A stretch of 64,000 nucleotides of DNA from Desmodus rotundus (taxonomy: Eukaryota; Chordata; Mammalia; Chiroptera; Phyllostomidae), in assembly GCF_022682495.2 (NCBI RefSeq), contig NC_071397.1, forward strand, positions 3,563,082 through 3,627,081. Direction: 5' to 3'. The position numbers were made by a program, and so were the translations under genes. The notes under the pieces were generated by a model. It worked only from the letters and a program-made list of their open reading frames with translations. It made no database searches and had not been told where the DNA came from. Shown here piece after piece: positions 49,818-60,592 of the stretch (position 1 is the stretch's first letter; each line of letters begins with the position of its first letter).

Positions 49818-50476
49818 GATAACCATATTCTTAATTTCCAGAAACTTTATCCTCCCTTTCCTTTTTCAAAGAAACTGGTTGTGTGAATTACGAATTTAAT
49901 ATCTATTAAATTTCTCTGAAGATAGTATTTTAAAAGTCCTCTTCTATTTCTTCTTATCTCACCTTGGTTTTTCTTTGTCATTGTATTTGCTGATGATTCT
50001 TCATTATCTGATCATATTACAGAGAAAGGATTAAGCAAGATGAAATGGTTATAGTTCCCTAGCACAGAATTTCTAAGCAGCTGAATCACACTACCACAGT
50101 AGGCCTTTTCCCAAAAGGGGTGGGGTAATTGAGGAGATCTCTGGGTGAAGGTACCACAGATATTGCCTGGGCATTTACTATGTGCTGAGCACAATATGCA
50201 CAGAAAGGCTGGGGACACCCTTCCCACTGGTGACGAATGAGAAAGTTTTACTTCAGCAGCAAAACAATTCAGCATATTTACTGCAGTGCAGCTCTGCTGT
50301 TTCCCTCTCCACCCCACATCTGTTTTAAAAGTTCAAAGATACTTTACATCCTCATCTTTAGTCCAAATCCTAATAGGTAGAATCTTCTGAGGCAGATCCC
50401 TTATTTATTTTAGAAATCTGGCCTTACCGGCTTTAGCCTGGGAGCAAAATCACAGCCAGACTCTACGGTAGTAATT

Positions 50477-50519
50477 CTCAATCCTTGGCTGCAAACTGAA
50501 ATCATCTAGGGGAGTTAAA

Positions 50520-50569
<50 letters not shown>

Positions 50570-50692
50570 AGAAGTTGTATCCTTTGAGGTTTGAGACTTT
50601 TGTTAACTGGTCTGGGCTGAAGCCTGGGCATCAGGACTTTAAAACCTCCTCAGGTAATTCTAAATTCAGCCCAAGCTGAGAACCACTGCACT
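50477..50692. mobile_element. MER5-type hAT element split by (CA)n
   Basis: Ends are inverted repeats: 'GTAATTCTCAATCCTTGGCT' at the left and 'AGCTGAGAACCACTGCAC' at the right. The middle 'GGTCTGGGCTGAAGCCTGGG' is typical of MER5A/B. A (CA)n run at about 50521-50566 interrupts it. Confidence 0.75.
50521..50566. repeat. (CA)n microsatellite
   Basis: About 22 uninterrupted CA units inside a MER5-type element. Confidence 0.93.
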
Positions 50693-51924
50693 AGAGGTTT
50701 ACTGGCCCCGCTGTTCCCTATTGTTTGATAACAACCCTGATGACTGCCCCATAGCCTGCTTTGGCTCCCCTGTACCTGCTGACTGTGAGCTTGGAGTTCT
50801 GCCCAAGCTTCCTTAAAAGAACTGGAAGTACCTCTCTGGAGGTCTTCTCTACACCTGTCTTGGGTTGTGTGTCCTGAGTCTAGTTTCCATCAGTCCAATT
50901 TCATCCACTTTACATATTCCAGAAATTCTTCAATAATTTTGGATCCGCTCCTTGTATTCTCCGTTTTCCAGCACTAACAGGGATTTCCTCCTCTTTTTAA
51001 AAAACATTCCCCATCTCTCACTTCAGTGGGATTTCGAGAGGGAAAGCCGGTGAAAGGGAAGGGTACTCCCAACAATCTGAATCCAGAAGATCTTGTTGAA
51101 ATTTTCACATGTGAAAATACCGTCCACTGTCTGCATTGTTTGCATGCAAATGTGGTTGAAGGTACCGCGAGGCAAGGCACCTGGATGTGCCAGCTCCTGG
51201 CACTGAATTTCAAAAACCAGAAGATGTGAGAGATCAGGAGTTGGGGGAAGAGGAGCTGGTGGCTATTCAGAGCCTTCTGTCAGACTGGCTTTTTAAGAAA
51301 GGAAAGCTTAAAAGCAGCAATGTAGCCACTACTGGCAATTAAACTAAAGTATGATGACTAACAGTCATCATAATAATACCAATTAGAATAGTTAGAACAC
51401 AGTGGCTTTTTTAAAATGGAAAAAGTACAATATTGAATAAAAATTACAAGACGCTCCTCTTAATTGATCTAAGAAAAAGCACACAAGAACAGAATCTAAA
51501 AATTGAGTAAGCATTAGGATCTTGACAGAGACAATAAAAAATCAAAATTTCTTTGAGAAACAATAAATCCCGTCAAACTAGTGCAGGTTTTGTCTTCCAC
51601 ATAGAAAACAAGCTACAGAAAGGAAGCAAAATATCACTATTCGATAAACATAAAAGCCTTCTTATTCAGCCCACAAATTCATTCTTCAAGAAACAAAAAT
51701 CCTCAAAAAATGATTTAGATAAAATTACTATTAAGAAGATATATAATTAATTTGAAGACTGTTATTAAAGACAAAAATAAATTAATCATGGCTTGTAGGT
51801 CAACCCTGGTAGAGCCAAAAAGATTTGCTGATGGACTCAATGTAGGATATAAGAGAAAGAGGAGTCAAGGATTTCTTTCTTTAATCTGTTTAAAGAAAGA
51901 AAAAAATTATACAAACATAATATA

Positions 51925-52600
51925 GAGAGTAAGTTGGCTATCTCTTCATTGCTTAGTTGTATTTTTTCTGGAGCTCTGGTCTGTTCATTTCAGCCATATT
52001 CTTGTGTCTCCGAATAAATGTTACATGGTAAGGGGTGGAGCCTTAGGTATTCAGGTGGGGAGGAGGGCAACCTTCACTGCACTGTGGCGCTGGATGTAGG
52101 GGAGGGGTCCGAGAGGGAACAGTGCCACTTGTTCTGCTCTCTGATGGCTTTCAGTCACTTCCTCCGCTACCCACAAGCAAATTGGGCCCTTCTGGTGCTG
52201 ATTCCTGGGTGGGTGGGTTTGTGCACGTCCTAGGCCCCTGTGGGTCTCGCCAACGACCTCTCCTGTGAGGCCGGGAGTTCCTCCTGCCACCTCAACCCCC
52301 ACAGGTTTTTACAGTCAGAGGTTTTGAGGCTTTATTTCCCCGAGCTGGAACCCTGGGTTGGCTGGTGTATCTCCTCCCCAGTTTTCCTCCTGGTTTATCC
52401 CCACGAGCGAATGTGGGACCACCTGCCCCAGTCCTCCAGCTGCCTCCTTGCCACAAGTCCTCCCCGCCTGGCTGCCCGTCTCTGCCCTTCCTACCGGTCT
52501 GGGTGAGTGTGCCTTCTTTAACTCCCTGGTTGTCGGACTTCTATACAGTTCGATTTTCTGGCAGTTCTGGTTATGTTGTTTTTAAATTTGTTGTTCTCCT
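51925..52600 (-). mobile_element. Half-L1/L1 5' part, minus strand
   Basis: Reading the minus strand, a GC-rich L1 5' UTR ('GAATCAGCACCAGAAGGGCC') leads to the start of ORF1 (about 51985 downward: 'MAEMNRPELQKKYN' then a stop). It is cut off near 51925. It is a diverged copy of the 5' UTR at 52745-53154 in the opposite direction. Confidence 0.75.
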
Positions 52601-52744
52601 TCTTTTGATTGTGTGAGGAGGGAAACTGTATCTACCTACACCTCTATCTTTGTATATTTACTTTAATTGTTTTCTTAAATTACAGCTTATCGGCAGTGGC
52701 CCTGGGCACGTCCGCCTCAAGCTAGCAGGGCCCGATCCCACAGT

Positions 52745-54385
52745 AGCGCGAATATAAGCGGAGAGGAACTGGGGAGGGAGACAGACCACACAACCCAGGG
52801 TTCCAGCACGAGGAAATAATGCCTCAAACCTCTGACTGAAAACACCTGTGGGGGTTGAGGCGGCAGGAGAAACTGGCAGACTCACAGGGGAGTTCCTTGG
52901 AGACACCCACAGGGTCTCAAAACGAACACAAACTCACCCACCTGGGAATCAGCACCAGAAGGGCCCAATTTGCTTGTGGGTAGCAGGGGAAGTGACTGAA
53001 AGCAGGGAAGACCTGAGCAAGCGGCACTGTTCCCTCCTGGACCCCTCCTCCACAGACAGCACCACAACGCAGTGATGAGGGTTGCCCACCCTGGCTAATC
53101 CCTAAGCACCGCCCCTTACAACCTAACAGGTGCACCAAGACAAATACAGCCCAAATGAAAGAACAGATCACAGCTCCAAAAATAGAACTGAGCGATGATG
53201 AGATAGCCAACCTATCAGATGCAGAGTTCAAAACGCTGGTAATCAGGATGCTCACAGAAATGGTTGAGTATGGTCACAAAATAGGGGAAAAAGTAAAGGC
53301 TGTGCAAAGTGAAATAAAAATATACAGGGAACCAACAGTGAAGGGAAGGAAACCAGGACTCAAGTCAATGATTTGGAGCAGAAGGAAGAAAGAAACATTC
53401 AACTGGAACAGAGGGAAGACACTAGAATTCAAAAAAGTAAGAAGAGGCATAGGAACCTCTGGGACAACTTTAAACATTCCAACATCTGAATCATAGGGGT
53501 ACCAGAAAGAGAAGAGGAAGAGCAACAACTTGAAAACTTATTTGAAAAAAAATAATGGAGAACTTCCCCAATCTGGCAATGGAAATAGACTTCCAGGAAG
53601 TCCAGGAAGCTCAAGAGTCCCAAAAACGTTGGACCCAAGAAAGAATATACCAAAGCACATCACAGTTACATTAGCCAAGATTAAAGATAAGGAAAGAATC
53701 TTAAAAGCAGCAAGAGAAAAGGAGACACTTACCTACAAAGAAGTTCCCATCAGACTATCAGCTGATTTCTCAAAAGAGACCTTGCAGGCAAGAAGGGTCT
53801 GGAAAGAAGTATTCCAAGTCATGAAAGGCAAGGACCTCCATCCAAGATTACTCTATCCAGCAAAGCTATAATTTAGAATGGAAGGGCAGATAAAGTGCTT
53901 CCCAGATAAGATCAAGTTAAAGGAGCTCATCATCACCAAGCCCTTATTAAATGAAATGTTAAAGGGACTCATCTAAGAAAAAGATGATGAACAAAAATAC
54001 GTACAGTAAAATGACAACAACTATCAACAGCCAAATTTAAACAAACAAAAACAAACAAACAAAACAAACTAAGCAAACAACTTGAACAGGAACAGATTCA
54101 CAGAAATAGAGATCACAAGGTTTTCTCAGCCAGGACAGGGCAGGGGAAGAATGGGGGAAAAGGCACAGGGAATAAGAAGCATAAATGGTAGGTACAAAAT
54201 AGAGAGGGGGAGGTTAAGAACAGTATGGGAAATGTAGAAGCCAAAGAATTTATATGTACAAAGAATGTATATGTAAGGTGAGGGAATGATGATGGGAGGG
54301 GGGTATAAGGCAGAGGGGAATAAAGGGGAGAAAAAAAATGGCACAACTGTAATAGCACAATCAATAAAGTATATTTAAAAAAAGT
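52745..54385 (+). mobile_element. HAL1-like element (ORF1 only), plus strand
   Basis: A 5' UTR (52745-53154), an ORF1 region (53155 to about 53977) and directly a G-rich 3' UTR with AATAAAGTAT and a short A-run near 54365-54380. No ORF2 is present. This order fits half-L1 (HAL1) retrotransposons, which depend on L1 for movement. The alternative is an L1 with a precise ORF2 deletion. Confidence 0.72.
53155..53977 (+). pseudogene. L1/HAL1 ORF1 protein, broken
   Basis: Opens with ATG at 53155 (MKEQITAPKIELSDDEIANL). After a polar coiled-coil-like part, RNA-binding/C-terminal ORF1 sequence follows ('KIKDKERILKAAREKETLTY' near 53680, then the region ending with a TAA at about 53974). It is split by stops and frameshifts, so it is not an active protein. 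Confidence 0.75.
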
Positions 54386-54419
54386 AAACATAAAAAAAAG
54401 AGAGTAGTAAAAAGAAATG

Positions 54420-54610
54420 AAGTGTCTACCATGTACTAGGTACCTTTCTTCATTTATTGTCACAAAACCCTGTGCGGGGAAAGATTAGTATTTCCATTTT
54501 ATAGACAAGAAAATTACAGGCTCAAGATGGTTAAGTAACTTCTGGAAACTCATAAAAATATCCAGATTCCAAATATATTCCAAGTGTATTCTTCCCAAAG
54601 CCCAAGTGGC
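54420..54610 (-). repeat. MIR
   Basis: 'CTACCATGTACTAGGTACCT' to 'GATGGTTAAGTAACTTCTGG' is the reverse complement of MIR. Confidence 0.62.
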
Positions 54611-55339
54611 CCCCTTCCCTGACTGCTCACTGAAGTGACAGAAACTTTGTAACTTGTGTATCTACAGTGATATAATGAATGATGACTGTCTTTGCTCTTT
54701 CATTGTAGAATTGGATTGAGTTCTAGGATTTCTACCTGGTTTTGAACCTAAGTGTACGAGTGATGCTTCAAAAACAGGTAAAGCAGTCATGAGTCTGGGG
54801 AAACCTCAAGGAGAACAATGTGATCTTGGTTTCTGACAGGGGCCATGTCTAAGTCACCCGTCTTCCTCCCTCACAGAGCCAATTTCTTTCAAAAAAGGAG
54901 AGCAGGACATCTTAACCTTGATAGATAAAGAACAGTAGGATAAATTCTTATAAAATTGGTTAGTTCCAGAAAAACAGAAAGGGCTTTTGGAGAAGTAAAA
55001 ATTAACCATTTACTCTAAAATTGCCAGGGAAAGTATAATCTAAGAAGATGAGAGACAAAAAGATTAGTTATTGCCCTTTTTGGTATATTTAAAAACAGAG
55101 AAAATAAAATTATACAGATTATTCAAGTACATTTTAAAAATTCCATTCACAGTATATTGCAAAAAGCACCAAGAGATATGAAAAAAATACATGTATCTGC
55201 TCAAATCTGCAAAAGAAAGTCAAGAATAAACCAGAAACTAATGAGACTGGTTACCCACAGGAAGAAATAATGGGGAAAAGGGAACAGGTTACTAAGGACG
55301 AGGGGAGAGTAACACTTCTGAGCATATCTTGTTGTATAA

Positions 55340-55745
55340 AGTTGGCCTCCGTATCTGAGAGCTCTGCATCCGCAGATTCAACCAACAGTGAGTGAAAAGT
55401 ATTTAGAGAAAAGTTACACTGTTGCGGACATGTACTATGTAGATAGGTGTATGATGGTGGTGTCTGTAGTGAACAGGTACAGACTTTTATTTTTGGTCCT
55501 TATACCCTAAACAATACAGTATAACAACTATTTGTACAGCACTTATTTTGTATTAGGAATTATGAGTAATCTAGAGATGATTTAAAGTGTAAGGGAGGAC
55601 ATGCATAGGCTATATGCAAGGACCATTTTCTATAAGGAACCTGAGCATGAGCGGATTGTGGCTATTTGCAGGTTCTGGGGTTTCGGGGAGTGGGGTGTGT
55701 CCTGGAACCAATCCCCTGTGGATCCCAAGGGATGACTAACTGCAG
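55340..55745 (+). mobile_element. Tigger-like nonautonomous DNA transposon
   Basis: Starts 'GTTGGCCTCCGTATCTGAGA', includes 'ACAATACAGTATAACAACTA' and 'GGAACCAATCCCCTGTGGAT', and ends near 'GGGATGACTAACTGCAG'. This matches an old pogo/Tigger-derived family. No transposase. Confidence 0.68.
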
Positions 55746-57059
55746 ATTAGAATTTCATGGTAATGTTTCATGTATCACAAAAACAAATGAGTAATTGCAA
55801 TGAGTTAGAGTGTGGAGGGAACCCCAAATGGAAGGGAAATATAACAGATGAACCTAACTTTGACAGATGTGTAACCATACTGTAGGGAGTGAGGAAAAAA
55901 AGGCCTCACCTAAGATGGAAAACGTGTTTTCAATGGCTGCCACAGGACTAATGACAAAAGCAACTACACAGAAATACTTCCTACTTAGGAAATTTATTTT
56001 TCATAAGGACATGCACGGATTGGTAATTCTAGACTACTTCCTGTCTATATTATGATTGAGCAAATAGACAAATATACTGTGAATGCTGAGAGCCAAGTCT
56101 CTCAGTCGTGGAGAAAACAGTCTCCAATGAGCAAAGGGAGAGGGCTAGAGCAATCCTGTGGTGTTGAATTGGAATAGGAAGTGTCAGCACATACTCACAG
56201 TTTCAGTATAAATACAGACTAATGTAGAAACACATACAGATGTGTATACATGTGTACGGAGGCACATACACTGTACTTCCCAGCTTTGTCTGCTAAGAGG
56301 TTCTAGAAGCGATTACGTTCCACAGCATGAGTAAACCCAGCACTCAGAGCTTACTTTCTAAACCCCATTCTCCAACAGGAGGACGCAGAGCATCTTGGAA
56401 AATGGTGATTCTAGACCCGGAGCAGGGAAATTCCACAATGGGCCTAGAGCACCGGTGGGGTCGAAAGTAAAAAAGTGCTTAAAACACCATGAAGGGCTTA
56501 AAAGGATGCACTAGCCAAGCTGAAGGAGAGCTTCCAAAGGACAAATGTGGCACAATTTGAACGATAAAATAAGAATAGTAATGTATAATAATTACAGAAT
56601 AAAATAAACATCCACAGGTCCACAGTGATATAAAAAAATGGAGTAAGTAAACAGGGGTGAGGAGGTAGCTGTTTCACACAGAATTCCAACTAAATGTAGA
56701 AGAAACAGTGGAAATTAGAAAACCACCATTAGGCAAATATCACACTAATAACTGTGCTAAAATCAGTGCATGTGGAGGTGTTCCACAACAGAAGATACTT
56801 GCACGGTCACCTAGTATTCCCCTCCCAGTGAGATACTGAGGAATCACAGAGGGGAAAAGAGTAGCTGTGCAGTGGGAACCAGGGCAGACCCGCCTTTACC
56901 CAGTGACTCAGTGACATCACCAGTAATGAAACACCCAACACTGTGAACCCCCTGAGAACGAGAAGCACACAACGTAACTTACGTGGTATTTTTCCAAAAA
57001 TGCGCAACCTCAGTCTAACCATGGGAAAACAGCAGACAAACCCAAATTGAGGGCTATTC

Positions 57060-57415
57060 TACAGAACATCTGGCCAGTTGTCTTCCAAAGTGTTAATGTC
57101 ACGAGGAACGCAGAGACTGATGAATGGTCACACACTGGAGGGGCTAAGGAGACATGACGACTAAATACATGTGGGTCCTGAATCTGACCACGAACCGGAG
57201 AAAGGCCGTCAGGGTGGCAACCGTTAACATTCCAGTAAGATCGGTAGAAAAGTCACCAGTATTGTGTCCATGTTAATTTCCTGACTTTGGTAAATGCACT
57301 ACTGTTAGGTAACATGTTAACATTAGGGGACGTTGGGTGAAGCGTATAAAGGAATTCTCTGAACTAGTTTTGCAACTTTTCTGTAAGTCAAAAATTATTT
57401 AAAACAAAAACTTGA
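57060..57415 (+). mobile_element. Old LINE-1 3' end (L1ME-like)
   Basis: 'TAACATGTTAACATTAGGGG' and 'TTTTGCAACTTTTCTGTAAG' resemble the 3' end of L1ME-class elements. The unassigned DNA from about 56000 may belong to the same copy. Confidence 0.5.
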
Positions 57416-58714
57416 AAGAAAACTTTCAATGGGATACTATTCCCACTGCAACAGTATCAAAAGCATGATTTAGTTTAGCCTGCTCTAAAGTTAACTCTGC
57501 AGGGGTAGTTTTGTGGTAATGTCCATAACTTAGAGAAGGTTTTCCTTTTAATTTAGTTGACAAAAATCTCCAGTTTTCATGTATTATAAATTGTTGAATG
57601 TGGGGAGTCATTGTATTATAGGAAAAAAATTCTACTTTTGCACATGTTCAAAATTTTTCATACTTAAAATTTTAAATACATGTTATACACAAACATTTTA
57701 AGTAAGTGTTTGCTAATATAACGAAGACAAGTTTGTCATTTCTGTAACTTTCATAAACATTTAGAATTCTATCATAGAATGTTGAGGGCTGCAGGATTCA
57801 GAAACCAAGAGGGCCACCCTTCCTGCGTCGCTGTGCAGGGAGGAAGCTAACGCTTAGAGAGGCCACGTCCAGCAGTGCCAGCTGCAGCTGGGGTCCTGCC
57901 TCCTGACTCCTGGTCTCGGGATTTCTCCAACATCACACAGCTGAGCTCGTCTTCATTTACTCTAAACCTTCTTGTGAATGATAACTACCTAAACACTTCA
58001 ACTGCGATGTACAGAAACACTATTTAACTAATTCCAACTTTTAAAAAAACAACTAATTTGGACTAATTTGCCACTCATAGAAATGAAATAAGGGTCCAAA
58101 CTAGTATATACAACATGAGAGAGAAGAAAATCAACTATTCTAGTTTGCAGTTTTAAATGAACTCTTTATTTTAAAATATGCCTTTTATGTAGTTCATGCT
58201 GCCATCCTTATGCAGTGGTTTGCTTTTTCCTTAATGGAAGTATTGCTGGTTTTTCACAATTTTTCTGCAGCACTTCAGCTCCATCAAATCTGTATCCATG
58301 CAGAAAGCATGCACCAAACACTAAGTGTGTATCAGGCACCACGTGATGCTGGGAACAAGAAGGTGAAGACGCTCCTAGTCCTCCAGCCCTGGCTGTGTGC
58401 TGCCGCTGTGCGTGCTGACTACAGTGCTGATGGCCGAGCAGTGAACCCCACGGTGTACACCATGTGCTCTGGGAGGGGAAGGATCAGCCACCCAGTCCTC
58501 AGAGCAGTGTCCTTACTCCCAATGCAGGAAATGAAAAAACAGACCACCCTCAGGTCACTCAGTAAATGGCAACTCAGACCTTGAACCCAGGTCTCCTGAC
58601 GTAGAATACAATGAACACTACCACCCAGTGCTGATGGGACTAAGATGATGAACTGGTTTTTACCTTGATGACAGCCAGTGAGATGCCTTTGTGAGGCCTG
58701 AAGGGCATTACAAC

Positions 58715-58870
58715 CTACTGCTCTGTTTGGTAACTCTGTCACTGGCAATTCATATAACTTCTCTAAACTCACTTTTCTTATCCTGGGATAATAAATCTTC
58801 CTGTATAAGGGTGTGTGAGAACCAAATGAATAAATATGGATGGCAACTAATACAGTTGTTGGCACACCAA
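58715..58870 (+). repeat. MIR fragment
   Basis: Diverged forward MIR around 'ATAACTTCTCTAAACTCACT'. Low similarity. Confidence 0.45.
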
Positions 58871-59109
58871 GTAGTCCATACAGGAAGAATTCCTTGATTG
58901 ATGGGATAATGTTTCATTCATTTTTTTGAGTTTGTAGTACCTGGCACATACATGTTGAGTAAATATTTACTAAATGAAATCATTATCAAATAAATGTCAA
59001 ATTTAAAACTATTCTTCAATATATTTATTTCTATAAACAGATTGTAAATAAGAAATCTCCATTTCAACCCAGCTTCTGAGGACCAGTCCCCTCTCCCAGC
59101 AGTGCTTAC

Positions 59110-59224
59110 TGTCCACGGTGGCTCCCTCGTTGGGCAACGAGTAGCCCTCTCCTTTATGTTTGATTCTTCGGATGATGCCTCTATCTCCCAATAAATCTTC
59201 TCCTTTGAAATCAAGGAGCTCGAT
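59110..59224 (-). CDS. FKBP5: FKBP5 exon 5 (end of FK1, linker, start of FK2)
   Basis: This 115-bp exon encodes 38 residues from Ile132 to Asp169, plus one base of the next codon (phase 1). It begins '[11 protein letters not shown]', the last strand of FK1, crosses the FK1-FK2 hinge and ends in '[12 protein letters not shown]' at the start of FK2. Acceptor CTTCCTAG and donor GTAAGC are canonical. The hinge differs from the human 'DLFEDGG' as I remember it: here it reads 'DLLGDRG'. Thr152Ile, Arg154His, Asn161Leu and Glu169Asp are further changes. The frame is open throughout, and the junctions with exons 4 and 6 restore an uninterrupted FKBP51 sequence. Confidence 0.96.
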
Positions 59225-60145
59225 CTAGGAAGGAAGGAGATCTGGCTGAGAAATGATCAAACAAAGCCGACTGAACATACTTAAAGGCAAGGACAACCAA
59301 TTCTCCTTTCATTTTACAAAATAAAACTCTTTTCTATATTGATCTATGCATCTTAGTTATTGGAAGGGGGAGAGAAAAAGAACACTGCACTTGTCCACAC
59401 CTGGAAAGCACCTTCAGGTACTGACCACATCTGGGACCACATCCTGTGGGGAGCAGGGCAAAGCCAGCCAGGAAACACTGGGAAGACTGCCTGGTGGGCA
59501 CAAAGCCAGAGCTACCAAGTGAAGGCCCAGCACTGGTGAATATTTTGTCCCACTCGAGAGACCACCACTTTCCCCCCTCGGATCCACGGATTTCCCATCT
59601 TAACATGTGAGACTAAATCCTATGAAATCAGGCCTATAACCACTTCAGGGTGTTTTTACCTAGTTACGCTGTTTCAAGAATTTCCTCCCTCAATTTAAAA
59701 ATCAGGTTTGGCCAAATATGTGTAATTCAACACAGGAAGAACAACATATTCTCACCCACTACAGTGGCTACTGAGATCTGTGACAGTTATAAACTTTTGT
59801 CATATGAAAATACCTTAAAACTTGATGCAGTCCTATTTCAACATTATTCCCCACATTCCCATGTTAATACGCCACACTCACACCACTCACCCGAACCTTA
59901 CTCCTAAGCCTGCTCCTTTGTTTGTTTCTTTGATAAGACCTTTTTGTGCCACAGACACGTTTGTAAGAAAGCACTGGCAGTCGCCTTGCAATTGTGGGAA
60001 ACAATTCAAGAAGCCAAGCTCCAAAATAAATACATTGGATCTCCTTCTCAATAGCTAGCTTAGCTCCTGCTCCACTGCCTCTTGCTCCAGAACCAGCACT
60101 ACAGTAGGACAGATGCTAATAGTGCAGCATCACGCACATACTTGC
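59225..60145 (-). other. FKBP5: FKBP5 intron 4, GC-AG
   Basis: 921 bp. The donor side reads GAG|GCAAGTATG and the acceptor CTTCCTAG|ATC. Only this junction keeps the reading frame between Glu131 and Ile132. AG|GCAAGT is the strong consensus typical of GC donors. Confidence 0.88.
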
Positions 60146-60288
60146 CTCAAAAAAGAGAGTTGCATTCGAGGGAATTCTGGGGACACTGCCAGCCGAGCCA
60201 TATGCGTATTCTGGTTTGCACAGTAAATGGCACACTTCTCCTTTTTTCATGGTAGCCACCCCAATGTCCCATCCCTTGATAACTTGGC
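60146..60288 (-). CDS. FKBP5: FKBP5 exon 4 (FK1 domain, second half)
   Basis: This 143-bp exon starts with two bases that complete Gly84 and then encodes 47 residues, Gln85 to Glu131 in human numbering. It forms the second half of FK1, the FK506-binding peptidyl-prolyl isomerase domain. Ligand-pocket residues present are Val86, Ile87, Trp90, Tyr113 and Phe130. Differences from human as I remember it are Ala89Gly, Ile102Val, Leu119Val and Lys121Arg. The last two lie in the proline-rich loop that contacts the receptor complex. The acceptor is TTTTTCTTAG. The exon must end at GAG to read on into Ile132 of exon 5, and the intron then begins GCAAGT, a GC rather than a GT donor. Shifting to the nearby GT would add four bases and break the frame. 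Confidence 0.96.
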
Positions 60289-60397
60289 CTAAGAAAAAGG
60301 AAAAGGTGAGAGGCTAAAACAACCATATGTTAGTATTAAGTCTTGGTTTGCTGATGGGGGCGCTTAACACAAGTGACTCCATTTTGGACCGGTTGTC

Positions 60398-60592
60398 TCT
60401 CTTTTTTAATCCTCACCTGAAAATATGTTTTTATTAATTTCAGAGAGAGAGGAAAGGGGGGAGGGAGAGAGAAAAATATTGCTGTGAGAGAGAAATATCC
60501 ATCGTTTTCCTCTCGTTTGCGCCCTGACAGGGGATTGAACCTGCAACCTTTTAGTTTGCGGGGGACCAACTGAGCCACCTAGGCAGGGCAGT
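60398..60592 (-). mobile_element. VES-type SINE
   Basis: Minus-strand copy: 'TTTTTAATCCTCACCTGAAA' tail, 'GCGCCCTGACAGGGGATTGA' box, 'GAGCCACCTAGGCAGGGC' head. Related TTTGTCTCT sequences flank it. Confidence 0.9.

Larger units (their letters stand above)
42680..59109 (-). other. FKBP5: FKBP5 intron 5 (16.4 kb)
   Basis: The largest intron here, GT-AG. It carries the palindromic GRE at 46325-46339, four VES SINEs, a MER5-type element with a (CA)n run, head-to-head half-L1 elements, a Tigger-like remnant and MIRs. Non-repetitive stretches (about 42900-44350, 45640-47180, 50700-51900) show no exon. Confidence 0.9.

Noticed and set aside
50521..50566. Short regular repeats as a CRISPR array
   Set aside because: It is a CA microsatellite. 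No spaced direct repeats of CRISPR type occur in the window, and the genome is mammalian.
52051..53075. Two similar predicted peptides on opposite strands (both containing NQHQKGPICLWVA)
   Set aside because: They are translations of inverted copies of an L1 5' UTR, not a gene family.
53155..53977. A host gene encoding a coiled-coil protein
   Set aside because: The sequence is L1/HAL1 ORF1, interrupted by stops and followed by an L1 3' UTR.
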